The notes under the pieces were generated by a model. The model was not told the origin of the DNA and ran no database searches. It was given only the letters and a program-made list of their open reading frames with translations. Shown piece by piece: positions 13,801-22,255 of a stretch of 64,000 nucleotides of DNA. Each line of letters starts with the position of its first letter. Position 1 is the first letter of the stretch. The DNA is from Eublepharis macularius. Its lineage: Eukaryota > Chordata > Lepidosauria > Squamata > Eublepharidae. A program made the position numbers and the translations under genes. The stretch is taken from contig NC_072791.1 of assembly GCF_028583425.1 (NCBI RefSeq), positions 28,899,368 to 28,963,367 on the forward strand, written 5' to 3'.

Positions 13801-16800
13801 ACAGTCGGAATGATAGCGTCTTCCTGGCACGTTTTATGATGTCATTGCGCCACGACGCTGCTCTCATGGCGCGATGACGTCAGAAAAAGCGCCAGGAAGA
13901 CGCTGTCATTCCAACTGTTTAGCGCTATGCTGCTAAGTGTGGATTCAGCCTTTTTTTAAACAAAGAAGTTAATTTTGTATCAGAACAACCTTTAATTGCT
14001 GGTGAGAGCCAGTGTGGTGCAGTGGCTAGAGCAACAGACTAGGATCTGGGTTACCCAGGTTCAATTCCCTGCTCTGCCCTGGAAGCTCACTGGGTTATCT
14101 TGCGTCAGTCACACTCTCTCAGCCTCACAGGGCTTGTTGCAAGGCAAAGTGGAAAGGAGAATGATGTAAGTGGCTTTGGGTCACCACAGGAGAGCAAGGC
14201 GAGGTATAAACGAAGTAAACAAAAATTTAAAAAATGATGGAGACAGATGGACGTAGCTTGAGCTGTAACTCTGACGTGGATCTGCCATCCTACATTTCAA
14301 ACAAATGTAAACACTTCCAAACTGAATCAAGTCTGGTTAAAAACTACTTCTTTCAGTTTCCTGGAGAAGAAGGCTTTGCAGAGTACTCATTGGTTGTCCC
14401 TTGTAACAATCATGAAGAAACCTCCCAACCACATCTTGTAGCACAAAATGCTGCTGGTCTGGCCCTTGTGGCAATCGTAACGTTCCACCTCCCCCCCGCC
14501 CCCACCCCCGCCCTCACAGTTTATACTTTATGTAATTTTTTAAAAAGTTGTAAAACTGCTTAGAACTTAGAACTGCAGAGAAGATGGGAGATGGATTCAT
14601 GATACCATGAAAAGAAGCCAATGAATAAATGCTTCGCACAGGCAGATCTTCCCAATTCAAGTCCCCTTATTCAGAAAACCTGCATGAACAGGCTTGCTTC
14701 AGAACAGAAGTACCACCATGCTTTACAAAGCAGCAAAACCATCCTGCCATTCCTTCGGTGGTATATTTGTATACACCCAAAGGCTGCCCTCTGTAACTCT
14801 GCAGAAACACTAAGATGGGGTAAACAATAGATGGAAAAAAGTGGCAAAGGTTCCTCCTTCCTTTAGTTTCCTCCTTCCTGTAGTTTTTTCCTGCCAGTAG
14901 GCAAGAAGTCTCCACAATTCTCAATGAGGCAGAGCTAGTCTGTTCTCACATGGTGAGTGTAAGATGTGAGCCACAACTAACTCATCCCATGGCTTCAATG
15001 GAACTTTATCACAATTAACTTCACCTGGATTGTATCTGAAACGAATCAGAATCTCTCATGACTGTCTAGTATATTGTGCCACTTTATTTTTGTCCTTTCC
15101 TACCATTTGAGAAATCCCTTAAGTGGTTATCTAAATTAATTTGGCATTTTAACACATTTTAACTGGTTTGATACTCACGATATATATTTCCTGAGCAAAA
15201 TCTGGTTTCTCACTCTCTGCCTGTGAAACTGTTCCCACTATTTGGTATAGTCCTTCCTTTGGTTTAGCAGGTGAAAGTTCACCAATTGATCTACTTTCAT
15301 CTTCTTCTTCCTCTTCTTCTGCTACTTCTTCCAGAGATGCTCCAATCACACAGGTGGACAAATACTAAACGTTGACAAGAAAATGACCAATCAGATAACA
15401 AAAGGGAGCCCAATTCATATTGATGTAATGATTGATAACCAACTTCCGGCTTCAGTAGTATCTTTTGTCATTTTTTTTTTACTGTGAAGCTGAATAACAG
15501 CTCGACACACTGTAACCGGCTAGCCAGGGCTAAGACTAAGGATCAGAAAGACTTCTAGTGTGGTCTTAAGCAGAGTTACACCCTTCTACATCCATTGGCT
15601 TTAATGGTCTTAGAAGGATGTATGATTGCACTGTTCACAACTGCCCTGTCGTTTCTGGATCTTTGCCTCTGATTTCATGTCTTCACCCTTACTCTGATTT
15701 TTAGGGTTGTTTACTCACTAGCTATTCTCACTGTCAAGAATAGGCATAATTCTCTCCATTTTTATGGCAAATGCAGATGATGTTGTCCATTTGTTTCAGT
15801 GTTTTCTGAATTTTTTCCAGATCTTATTCGTGGCCATTGTTTCACTGCTGTGTCAGTTGTGCTAATAAAACAAAATGTTATTAAGACTTCCCAGAACTAC
15901 TGTCTTTTTATATTTTCCTCCGCCTTCCTGCTGTTTTAAAACAGCTTCTACTTTTTAGCTTAAACAGTTACCTCATGCTTACTTTCAAATTCTCCTCCCC
16001 CATCCAAAGCTTTAGTTACAGCTTCCCATCTTTGCAGCAAAAGCATTCATTCATTCATTTATTCGTTCATTCTTCTTGTATTTTTATTGTCACCATTGTG
16101 CAATTATGAAACTACAATGCAAATATTTTAAAAAATGGGAACTCACTTTGGCTGCAAAGAGAACAGCCTCTTCTCCATAAAGGAGTGTCATAGAAGTAAT
16201 TAATTATGGAGAAACAAGAGATGATGTGAAACAATAGAGGAAGTGAACACATTTAAATGAACAGTTTGCAAGAAGTGGGACATCTGATCGGGACTTACTT
16301 CCAAATGCAATTATTAGTAAGATTACTCCTAGTGGGGTGGCCTTTACTGGATTTCTGCAGATATACAGCTGCATTGTATACCATATGGAGGCACCATGCA
16401 TGGCTGATAGTGGAAAAGGAATCCATCAGCAGAACATAGGTTGTGGTGGGATGCAATCAAGAATTCCAATGAAGACAGTAGACACAATAGTGAAGATTGC
16501 ATGTTTGCACTGACCTTTAGGAAAATGAGCTCAGTGCAGCGTATATGGTTCTCCGCTCCTCCATTTAATCTTCACAATGTGAGATTTGTGTTATTAAATT
16601 TTAAACTTCACACTTCTTTCAAGGAGCTTAAAGCAGTATACACAGTTCTCTCTTTGGTTTAATTTCCACAGCAACCTTGTGAGACGTGTGTGCACAAGTT
16701 GAGAGTCAGCGTTGCCTAGTGGTTACAGTGTTTGCAAAGTGGGAGAACCAGTCTGGGCCAGTCACACAGACTCAGCCTAAACTACCTTACAGGGTTCGTC

Positions 16801-17781
16801 GGAGAATAAAATGGAGAAGGGGAGAATATTGTAAACCATCCTAGGTGGATAAAAGTGGGGTGTGAAATGAAGCAAATAAATATTTTAGTTATTAGATTGC
16901 TTTTAATCCCACCCTTTTTACAATGAGCTCAGGACAGCAGTGGGTTGCCAACTCTGGGTTGGGAAATGCCTGGAGATTTTAGAGATGGTCTGGGGAGGGG
17001 CGGCACCTCAGAGGGGTATAATGCCACAGAGTCTACCTTACAAGGCAGCTGTTTTCTCCAGAAGAATTTATATCTGTTGTGTGTGGAGGAACTGTGATTT
17101 CAGATAGGGTTGCCAACCTCCAGGTGATGACTGGAGAGATCCCAGAATTACAACTGATCTTTAAACTACCAAGATCAGTTCCGCTAGAGGAAATGGTTGC
17201 TTTGGAAGATGAACTGTATGGAATGATACCTCACTAAGGTGGGATATGGAATGATACCCCTCCCCAAAGCCCACCCTCTCAAGGGGCCATCTCTCAAATC
17301 TCCATGAATTTCCCAATCTGGACCCAGCTACCCTAATTCTGGCAGATCTCCAGGCTCAACCTAGAGATTGGCAACCTTAACACATACAGTTCTTCCTCCC
17401 TCTTATCTTCATAACACCAACCTTGTGAGGAAGATCAAGGTGGGTTAGTCTGTCTGTAGCAGTGGAAAAGAGCAAGAGTCCAGTAGCATCTATAAGACTA
17501 ACAAAACTAGCGGTAGGGTATGAGCTTTCGTGAGCTTCTTCCTGTGAGGCAGGTTAGGTTGAAAATGAACACCCAGCCCAAAGCCACCCACAAAGTTGAA
17601 TGGGATCTCTCCCACTAACCACGACCCAACACGCACTCGGAGGTTCCCCCCGCCCCTCCTCAGCCGTCCCTCTCACTTTCCCAATGTTGCGGCCCCCGTA
17701 TGAGTCCAGCTGGTTCACAAAGACCCTCTGGCACCGAATGACCTCTTCGGCCTCGATGATCGCCTCTTCTTCCTCCGACAT
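1794..17781 (-). CDS. AK7: AK7, adenylate kinase 7, N-terminal part (exons 1-7)
   Basis: AK7 is an axonemal adenylate kinase of motile cilia and sperm tails (2 ADP = ATP + AMP). Seven coding exons read on the minus strand: 17677-17781, 15179-15364, 11432-11540, 10202-10296, 9446-9556, 4887-4970 and 1794-1882. All have GT donors and AG acceptors and phases that fit, giving about 259 residues. Peptides such as [65 protein letters not shown] and PTIHILDLA match human AK7 as I recall it. This part is the N-terminal Rossmann-like domain with an acidic run near residues 48-58. The P-loop kinase domain and C-terminal Dpy-30 motif of the roughly 720-residue family protein lie beyond the left edge. 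The gene lies in tandem upstream-to-downstream with GSKIP, as in mammals. I see no damage to the reading frame. Confidence 0.95.
2340..3210 (+). mobile_element. Possible solo LTR fossil
   Basis: The stretch has the order of parts of an LTR: a TATA-like box (CTATAAAAAA near 2830), then, about 280 bp on, a polyadenylation signal near 3114, and a CA-type end near 3210. No internal region and no clear target duplication is visible. The family is not identified and the left end is uncertain. It would be an old, non-coding fossil. AK7 intron 6. Confidence 0.3.
3520..3770. repeat. Pyrimidine-rich low-complexity stretch
   Basis: A long CT-biased tract on the plus strand (TTCTTTTTCTTCTCTTTTCC and similar). 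No gene signal. AK7 intron 6. Confidence 0.6.
4321..4565 (-). repeat. Interspersed repeat with the ATAGCCGTGTTAGTCTG end
   Basis: ATAGCCGTGTTAGTCTGTAA, CCAGTAGCACCTTTAAGAGC and AGCTTTCAAGAACCACAGCT are the signature words of a common sauropsid repeat. It includes a GGGGA microsatellite at about 4478-4505. Family and strand are not certain. AK7 intron 6. Confidence 0.5.
4887..4970 (-). CDS. AK7: AK7 coding exon 6
   Basis: Residues 203-230. Acceptor CCCTAG, donor GTAATT, phase 0. It encodes [17 protein letters not shown] and then ILHYFFK, matching human KFATYVVAAGLQYG...MLHTFFK. It is short and gives no long open reading frame of its own. Confidence 0.92.
5740..6103 (+). mobile_element. CR1 3'-end fragment
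   Basis: GGCAGTTTTTAAGCAGAGGC near the left, and the classic end GGGAGTTGGACTAGATGATC ... CCTTATGATTCTATGATT. Non-coding 3' UTR only. AK7 intron 5. Confidence 0.75.
6476..6600. repeat. Unclassified interspersed repeat fragment
   Basis: ATTTATTTATTTTATTAGATTTATATCCCACC...GGGCTCAGGGCGGCTAACAG is a common squamate repeat end, written here as two words around CTCCCCACGAAC. I cannot name the family. AK7 intron 5. Confidence 0.4.
7795..8215. repeat. Degenerate minisatellite-like GGATG/GGAAGC stretch
   Basis: Words GTGGATATTTGTGGATGG, GGCGGATATTTGTGGATCG, GTGAATGGATGG and GATGGAAGC recur irregularly. Open frames across it are a by-product of the repetition. AK7 intron 5. Confidence 0.45.
8903..9115 (-). 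mobile_element. 5S-rRNA-derived SINE (SINE3-like), copy 1
   Basis: On the minus strand the first 90 bp resemble 5S rRNA: GCAAAGCAGGGTCGG, CCTGGTTAGTACT and GAGAGACCGCC, the internal control region. They are followed by the SINE body GGCAAGAGACGG... GGTTGCCATAAGTCAACTC on the same strand. It is not a working 5S gene. AK7 intron 5. Confidence 0.75.
9446..9556 (-). CDS. AK7: AK7 coding exon 5
   Basis: Residues 166-202. Acceptor CCCAG, donor GTGAGT, phase 0. It encodes [20 protein letters not shown] and then [13 protein letters not shown], near-identical to human AK7. Confidence 0.95.
10202..10296 (-). CDS. AK7: AK7 coding exon 4
   Basis: Residues 134-165. Acceptor CTAG, donor GTGAGT. It encodes [19 protein letters not shown] followed by [12 protein letters not shown], corresponding to the human [20 protein letters not shown] strand-helix unit. 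Confidence 0.93.
10411..10640 (-). mobile_element. 5S-rRNA-derived SINE, copy 2
   Basis: Minus-strand 5S-like part in about 10542-10626 (AGCTATGCAGGGACAATC, TTGGTTAGTAATTGGATGGG), then the same body. More diverged than copy 1. AK7 intron 3. Confidence 0.7.
11432..11540 (-). CDS. AK7: AK7 coding exon 3
   Basis: Residues 98-133 plus one base. Acceptor TTTTTAG, donor GTTGGG. It encodes [20 protein letters not shown] and then EAIWAAT, which matches the human SREDLL...[10 protein letters not shown]...EAIWAVS segment. Confidence 0.93.
11725..12159. mobile_element. hAT-type MITE, 435 bp
   Basis: Inverted ends CAGGGCTCATTTCG and CGAAATGTCCCCTG, flanked by GGTTTAGA (11717-11724) and GGTTTAGC (12160-12167), 7 of 8 bases equal. 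The inside is a run of GGGCC/GGCCC words such as TTTTGGGCC. Non-coding, in AK7 intron 2. Confidence 0.65.
12533..12739. mobile_element. Long-palindrome MITE (GAGCCAAGCTACAAGTGA ends)
   Basis: Two arms of about 90 bp are inverted copies of each other with roughly 90% identity, separated by a very short spacer. The ends are AGAGCCAAGCTAC and GTAGCTTGGCTCT. No clear target duplication can be fixed. AK7 intron 2. Confidence 0.65.
13212..13458 (+). mobile_element. tRNA-derived SINE (squamate type)
   Basis: GAGCCAGTTTGGTGTAGTGG gives the A-box, GGGTTTGATTCCCC the B-box, and the tail ends GGCGGTATATAAATCGAATG before (TTA)n. This is the intact reference copy in the window. Confidence 0.8.
13769..13950. 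mobile_element. Long-palindrome MITE (GGCTGAATCCACACTTA ends)
   Basis: 182 bp that fold almost entirely on themselves, with arms of about 88 bp that are roughly 88% identical, and the ends GGCTGAATCCACAC and GTGTGGATTCAGCC. Both arms are CpG-rich relative to the surrounding intron. No target duplication is evident. AK7 intron 2. Confidence 0.65.
14006..14232 (+). mobile_element. tRNA-derived SINE, second subfamily
   Basis: GAGCCAGTGTGGTGCAGTGG, B-box GGTTCAATTCCC, tail GCGAGGTATAAACGAAG. AK7 intron 2. Confidence 0.75.
15179..15364 (-). CDS. AK7: AK7 coding exon 2
   Basis: Residues 36-97. Acceptor TTTAG, donor GTGAGT, phase 0 on both sides. It encodes [14 protein letters not shown], then an acidic stretch, then QIVGTVSQ and PDFAQE, matching human AK7 exon 2. 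Confidence 0.95.
15573..15640. repeat. Short hairpin repeat, diverged copy
   Basis: TTAAGCAGAGTTACACCCTT and AGAAGGATGTATGATTGCAC around CCATTGGCTTTAATGG. AK7 intron 1. Confidence 0.6.
16700..16892 (+). mobile_element. tRNA-derived SINE, degraded
   Basis: GAGAGTCAGCGTTGCCTAGTGG head, shortened middle (B-box missing), then CTACCTTACAGGGTTCGT and a GGGGTGTGAAATG tail. AK7 intron 1. Confidence 0.55.
16943..17060. repeat. Fragment of TAGGGTTGCCAAC-type repeat
   Basis: GGGTTGCCAACTCTGGGTTG and GAAATGCCTGGAGATTTTAG are typical words. Its orientation is opposite to the next copy. Confidence 0.5.
17106..17378. mobile_element. TAGGGTTGCCAAC inverted-end repeat
   Basis: Ends ATAGGGTTGCCAAC and ATTGGCAACCTTA are inverted repeats. 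The inside has CCAGGTGATGACTGGAGAGA and CCCCTCCCCAAAGCCC. It looks like a non-coding DNA-transposon derivative; no exact target duplication is seen. AK7 intron 1. Confidence 0.55.
17430..17545. repeat. Fragment of the same repeat (GTTAGTCTG...GAGCTTTCGTGAG)
   Basis: GGGTTAGTCTGTCTGTAGCA, AAGAGCAAGAGTCCAGTAGC, then GGGTATGAGCTTTCGTGAGC. It lies just downstream of AK7 exon 1. Confidence 0.5.
17677..17781 (-). CDS. AK7: AK7 coding exon 1
   Basis: Residues 1-35. The start at 17781 is chosen because the peptide [16 protein letters not shown] aligns with the human N terminus, and a purine sits at -3. The exon ends at NIGK, followed by donor GTGAGA. Confidence 0.95.
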
Positions 17782-17808
17782 GGCTGCGGTTTACAAAGAG
17801 GCCGAGCC

Positions 17809-17821
17809 GTTGCTAAGCAAC
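17809..17821. promoter_or_regulatory. RFX X-box at the AK7 promoter
   Basis: GTTGCTAAGCAAC is a perfect palindrome that fits the RFX-family X-box (GTYRCC/GTTGC half-sites, short spacer). It lies 28 bp before the AK7 start codon. RFX factors with FOXJ1 control motile-cilia genes, and AK7 is one. A forkhead-like TTTGTAAAC sits on the minus strand between the X-box and the ATG. Function is inferred from sequence and position. Confidence 0.75.
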
Positions 17822-18226
17822 CAAAGCACGCTCTGGAGTAGGAAGGCGAAAGGATGCCGGGGGAAGGAGAGTTGGGATTCGGGGCGGGGCTTATGTGCAG
17901 AGGGGGCGCGGCTTTCGTTGGAGTGGGCGCTGTCAATGCAAATAGGTATGACAAGAATAGAGTAAGTATGAGAAGTAGGAAAAGGCGCGATCAGTTTTAT
18001 TAACCGAGTGGATCTCTCAGAGAGATTCAGGAAGGAAACGAAGGTCTCGCATAGAGGTTAATTCTATAAATTGTGTGCTCGCTCACCAGCAAAACCACGC
18101 TTTTATGGTAGCTTAACTACATTATCTGGCATTTCATTTTTTTCTGGGGATGCGATAATTCGAGGGGGTCGTCTAGCCCTGTTAATGTTGTAGCAAAAAT
18201 AAACAAGGTAATACTAAACGTCTTCA

Positions 18227-18305
18227 GGTGGGTAGCCGTGTTGATCTACAATGAAAGTGCAAGATTCGAGTCTGCTTGCACTTCAGAGACCAACTCTGAC
18301 CAATG
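18227..18305. repeat. Fragment of the same repeat
   Basis: GGGTAGCCGTGTTGATCTAC then AAGTGCAAGATTCGAGTC. Short. Intergenic between AK7 and GSKIP. Confidence 0.4.
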
Positions 18306-18776
18306 GGTTTCTTAGCACCTGCCTACTTCTTCTCTGAGTCAAAGAGCCAGAAATGGCTTTTCCCTTCACTTCGCTAGAGCAGAAATTGTTTCAGAAGATG
18401 CCTTTAGGTTTGCTGTAAACGCCCCTTCAAAAACATTTTGTGGTTGGCACCTGCTTCCGTAGCAACCGTTTTATGACGGTGCCCAATACCTATTTGCAAA
18501 ACTCCAGAAGTGCCACACTTTCAATAGGGCTGATGAGCCGTGCTGCTCTGCACAATAAGGGAGGCATGAAACTACTCATCCTCCCCAAGAAACGTTCTAG
18601 CTTTGCAAGGCTATGGCTTGGAAATTCTTCTGTCACCCTGATCTAATTATATAAACAGGTAAGAGGAAGGTCATCTCTTAGTCCCTCTTGACCTACCTGC
18701 AGCTATTTATACAGTGGACTAGCAAGATCAACAGCTGTCCATATACCTGCATTCTCTTGTGCCCCCTCCATATTTT

Positions 18777-18824
18777 ATGTAGTTTGTGGAATGATTCCCG
18801 TGCCCGTCATTCCCCAAACTACAT
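18777..18824. repeat. Perfect-stem hairpin, 18-bp arms
   Basis: ATGTAGTTTGTGGAATGA and TCATTCCCCAAACTACAT pair at 17 of 18 positions around a 12-base loop. Intergenic between AK7 and GSKIP. Confidence 0.6.
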
Positions 18825-19954
18825 TAAATGGAGTTGTTCAGGAAAGCCTTTCTACAAAGGTAAAATAGTTCTGGAAGGGGCTTTGTAAAGGGATTGTGGA
18901 TTTTAACACTGTGTATAGGAGATATCCATTTGCTGTACCTATTACCCTATTGTTTCATTGTTTTCTATTATATAAACACTCTCTATCAAACCTAAGATGC
19001 TATGAGTCAGATTTCAGTAATCCTAGTTCTGGCTCATTAGATAGCTCCTCATATTAATATACTGTATGCTTATTTGATGTCTCTTTGTATGGACTGTTAT
19101 CAATACTCCATGTAATTTGCTTTGAGTCTCAGTGAGAAAGGCAGACTATAATACAGATAATAAAAATTAAGTATATCTTGTTAAATGCACTTTACAATGC
19201 AGAGTATACGACGAACCAGAGCTTAAGTGGTTTTTGTCTTTTCAGACTGTTCCCAGAGAGTCATTATCAACAATGTGAAGTCTGCTAGGTCGTCCTGATT
19301 TCACAAACATTACTGTTACTTCCATCGGTGTTAACATAAATATATGCTCAGCTGCTAAATGAGACCTTCTGAAGTTTAGGGACTGCATGTTGTCAGTATA
19401 TTGAGGATGCACAACTCTTTTATCTATAAATAAACCTTCAGAAGCAGCCATTTCTGTTCTTGGCTGCTGCCTAGATGGCAGTCATGTGGCTGAAGGAATT
19501 ACAAACCAAACTGTGGAGACAAGACTGATTGGCAAGGTAGATATTCTGAGAGTTTGGTACATATTTTGGATGGATCTTCACATAGTGGGCAAGGATGAAT
19601 TCAGGATGCTTTTTGATCTGACATTGGTGCCAGAGCAGCATATTAAATGGCAATAAAGAACACTTTAGTTATATCTAGCATAGAAATTCTCTTTCCCTCT
19701 GGACTCAGCCAACCTTAGGCCAGTTCACACTACTATATCTTCAGGAATGATTACTACAATGCACTTTACTTAGTTGCCCTTAAAGATTACTTGGAAATTG
19801 CAATTAGAGCAGAATGCTATAGCTCAGCTCTTGATGGCAGCTAGTTGATTGGGGTTGGTTCTTAAAGCCTTCACATCCTAGGAACTACATCCTGTATCAA
19901 TCTGTGCAACAACTGTATTCTTCCTGCAGTTTATCATCTTTTAGGGTGACAAGA

Positions 19955-20235
19955 TTTTCTTGGCCCATCCTGAAGCAATCTTCCTTTGGAATAATGGCCT
20001 TCCAGAGGAAATGAGGAGCTCATATTCTCTGTTGGCCTTTAGAAGCTCTTATAAAAAGCAACGTTCTTTAAATGTGTTTTTGATTAATAGGCAATATATG
20101 GTGCACTGTTGGACCATTTATGATGTTGTCTGTTCTAATACCGTCTTAACATGGTATTTTGTTTTCTATTTGGTGCAATTTTTGTAAGCTGCTTAGAGCC
20201 ACCAATGAAGTGGAAAGCATAGAGTAGAAATCTTA
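19955..20235 (+). mobile_element. Possible L2-like LINE 3' fragment
   Basis: TGGAATAATGGCCTTCCAGA then TTTGTAAGCTGCTTAGAGCC and a GAAATCTTATAA end are reminiscent of L2-type 3' regions. No coding match. It is just downstream of the putative GSKIP 3' end. Confidence 0.35.
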
Positions 20236-20479
20236 TAACAGCCTGAGAAGCATAATTAGTAGATATCATTTTAAGACATTCTGATGGCTTTAAAATGCTC
20301 TGGGAAATAGGATATTACATATAAGGCACGCACCAATGTATTGTGTATGTAATTGCAGTAACTCTAAGCTTAATGACAATTTTGATCATATGGAAAAATG
20401 AGGCACCTGATTCAGAAATCTAGGAACATTCACGTGTGTCAATTTGGAGTTCCTTTTCACAACAAAGAAACATAAAAGT

Positions 20480-22093
20480 TAACAGTTGATTTCTTTATTT
20501 AACTATGCGCTCTACAAACATGGGTGCATTCTTCACAAGGTAGTACTGAGAGCAAACTGGGCAAAGTACATTTTCCTCATGGAGGTCTAACGCACATGCT
20601 ACACGTATGGACTGTAAGTGAGCATCTGCTCAATTTCTTTAGAACATAATGAACTTTTAACAATAATGTTAAGTACAAGAATAAAGGGAAGCGTGAAACA
20701 TTTCATGTTTTAAAGAGGTAAGAAAATATTCACTGGCTTCAAAATATAAGGTTATACTGTAGGTCCTTATTATAGTTCTAGCATAACTAATACAAAGCTA
20801 AAATAAATGTTTCAACTAAGCTAAGAGAGCCTTCAGTCACTGGGCCAGATTTTCAGGCAGGGTAGGGACAGCATCACTCAGAGTTAAAAAGTGCAACAAG
20901 TATAAACACCCAAAGATTTAGAGAATTTGTAAGCTCATCACTTTGAGAAACAACAAAGAATTAGCATTACCTAACAAAGTGTATCAATGCACACTTCATC
21001 AGCTGAAAATCAATAGCTTTGTTTTAAAACAAGTCCCTCCCCAAGCATAGCACATTGAGAAGCTACAGCAGCATTACAAGGTAAAGAATTTTGTACTTAA
21101 GACACTTATTTATCTCCCAGTTCAAATACCAATTTCAGCCTTGGTACTGAACCAGTACAATGCACTAATATAAAATTGTACGTTGACAAGAAGTTACAGT
21201 ACAGTTAGTGTGGCTGGAGGAAAAGTAGGCATTACATAAATACTTAAATACTGTAGGTATAACAAATAAGGAATCAAAATACTTTTAGATATATTGTGCA
21301 TTATGTAAATAACACAGTTTTAAATATTTTTATACTACATGAATACTTTACCAAAGCAATGCAGGATGATCTGTATGAAGAATGCAGCCTTTTACTTCCT
21401 CATCTCTGTGCTTATCTAATTTGCATTTGTTGATGAATACATTCATTATGCCAACAGTTCATCCTTTGTTTAGTATTTGAAGCTTACTAAATGCTACAGG
21501 GCACAACGAATAATGCATCTAGCTGTTCAGTCACAAGTTCTAGACATAACATGTTATGGAATGCTCATAAGTAAATCTTAAATTGTTTATTTAATTTTAC
21601 AGTAATCTTTCTCTAGTGAATGAACTAGAACATTTCTAGGCCTATACACAGCACAAAAAATTGAGGTGAACAAACTCTTTTCTATTTTATGAAGTTTAGC
21701 TACAGCAAATAACTAATTGTTAGTTCTGAAAAAGAAAAATGAGAGTTTCTAAATGCAGTTACATATAATTGTGCAAATCTTAAATGGGCATTATGTTCTT
21801 AAGAAGAACTGAATCCCACTTACAAAATTGTTAAAATCAAGCTTTGGGTTAATACCACTTTACAAAGACACCAAAACTATAGAACACTCAATCATTTTCC
21901 AGATAATATGAAGAAAAGTTAACCCAGGCCAGAAACTGTGTATTTAACCACCTTATCTTAAACGACTGGGGAATGTACTCAGAACAATAGGAGCAATTAT
22001 ATAGTCAACAAATTGGTGCCATTGCAAATCTTGAAGCAAGGAAAGAATTTTGAAAGCAAAGTAATACAAGCTCATTTTTTATTGCAGACTCAA
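20480..22093 (-). other. Probable GSKIP 3'UTR
   Basis: An AT-rich, repeat-poor stretch of about 1.6 kb follows the GSKIP stop. On the minus strand there is an AATAAA right after the stop (near 22076-22081) and another at 20494-20499. The end point is a guess from the second signal; no transcript data are available. Confidence 0.4.
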
Positions 22094-22255
22094 TCATGAC
22101 TGCCCATCCCTCTTCAAGGCTTCTAGTCTTTGAAGCAGAGCATTTCCAAAAGCTTCTCTATACGCTGGGCTAACAGAGTCCAACAAAGAGTAGACAGTCT
22201 CATGGTATGAATTTTGTACACTATCATCCACCTGGTCAAAAGCATAACCAACCAC
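22094..22255 (-). CDS. GSKIP: GSKIP last coding exon
   Basis: Acceptor TTTTTTGCAG, then [11 protein letters not shown] to the stop after KRDGQS (residues 87-139). The open frame that runs on to 22381 is intron read-through, not coding. Confidence 0.95.
   Translation of the reverse strand: MVGYAFDQVDDSVQNSYHETVYSLLDSVSPAYREAFGNALLQRLEALKRDGQS

Larger units (their letters stand above)
17590..17965. promoter_or_regulatory. AK7 CpG-rich promoter and first exon
   Basis: A GC- and CpG-rich block spans AK7 exon 1 and the upstream 180 bp, with a GC box (GGGGCGGGGC near 17881) and the X-box. No TATA box is visible. Transcription should run leftward. The short distance from X-box to ATG implies a very short 5'UTR or a transcribed X-box. 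Confidence 0.55.
17966..20479. other. AK7-GSKIP intergenic region
   Basis: No exon or RNA gene recognised. It contains the short repeat at 18227, the hairpin at 18777, an unclassified repeat end at 19118-19165 and the possible L2-like fragment at 19955. The rest is unassigned AT-rich sequence. Confidence 0.5.
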
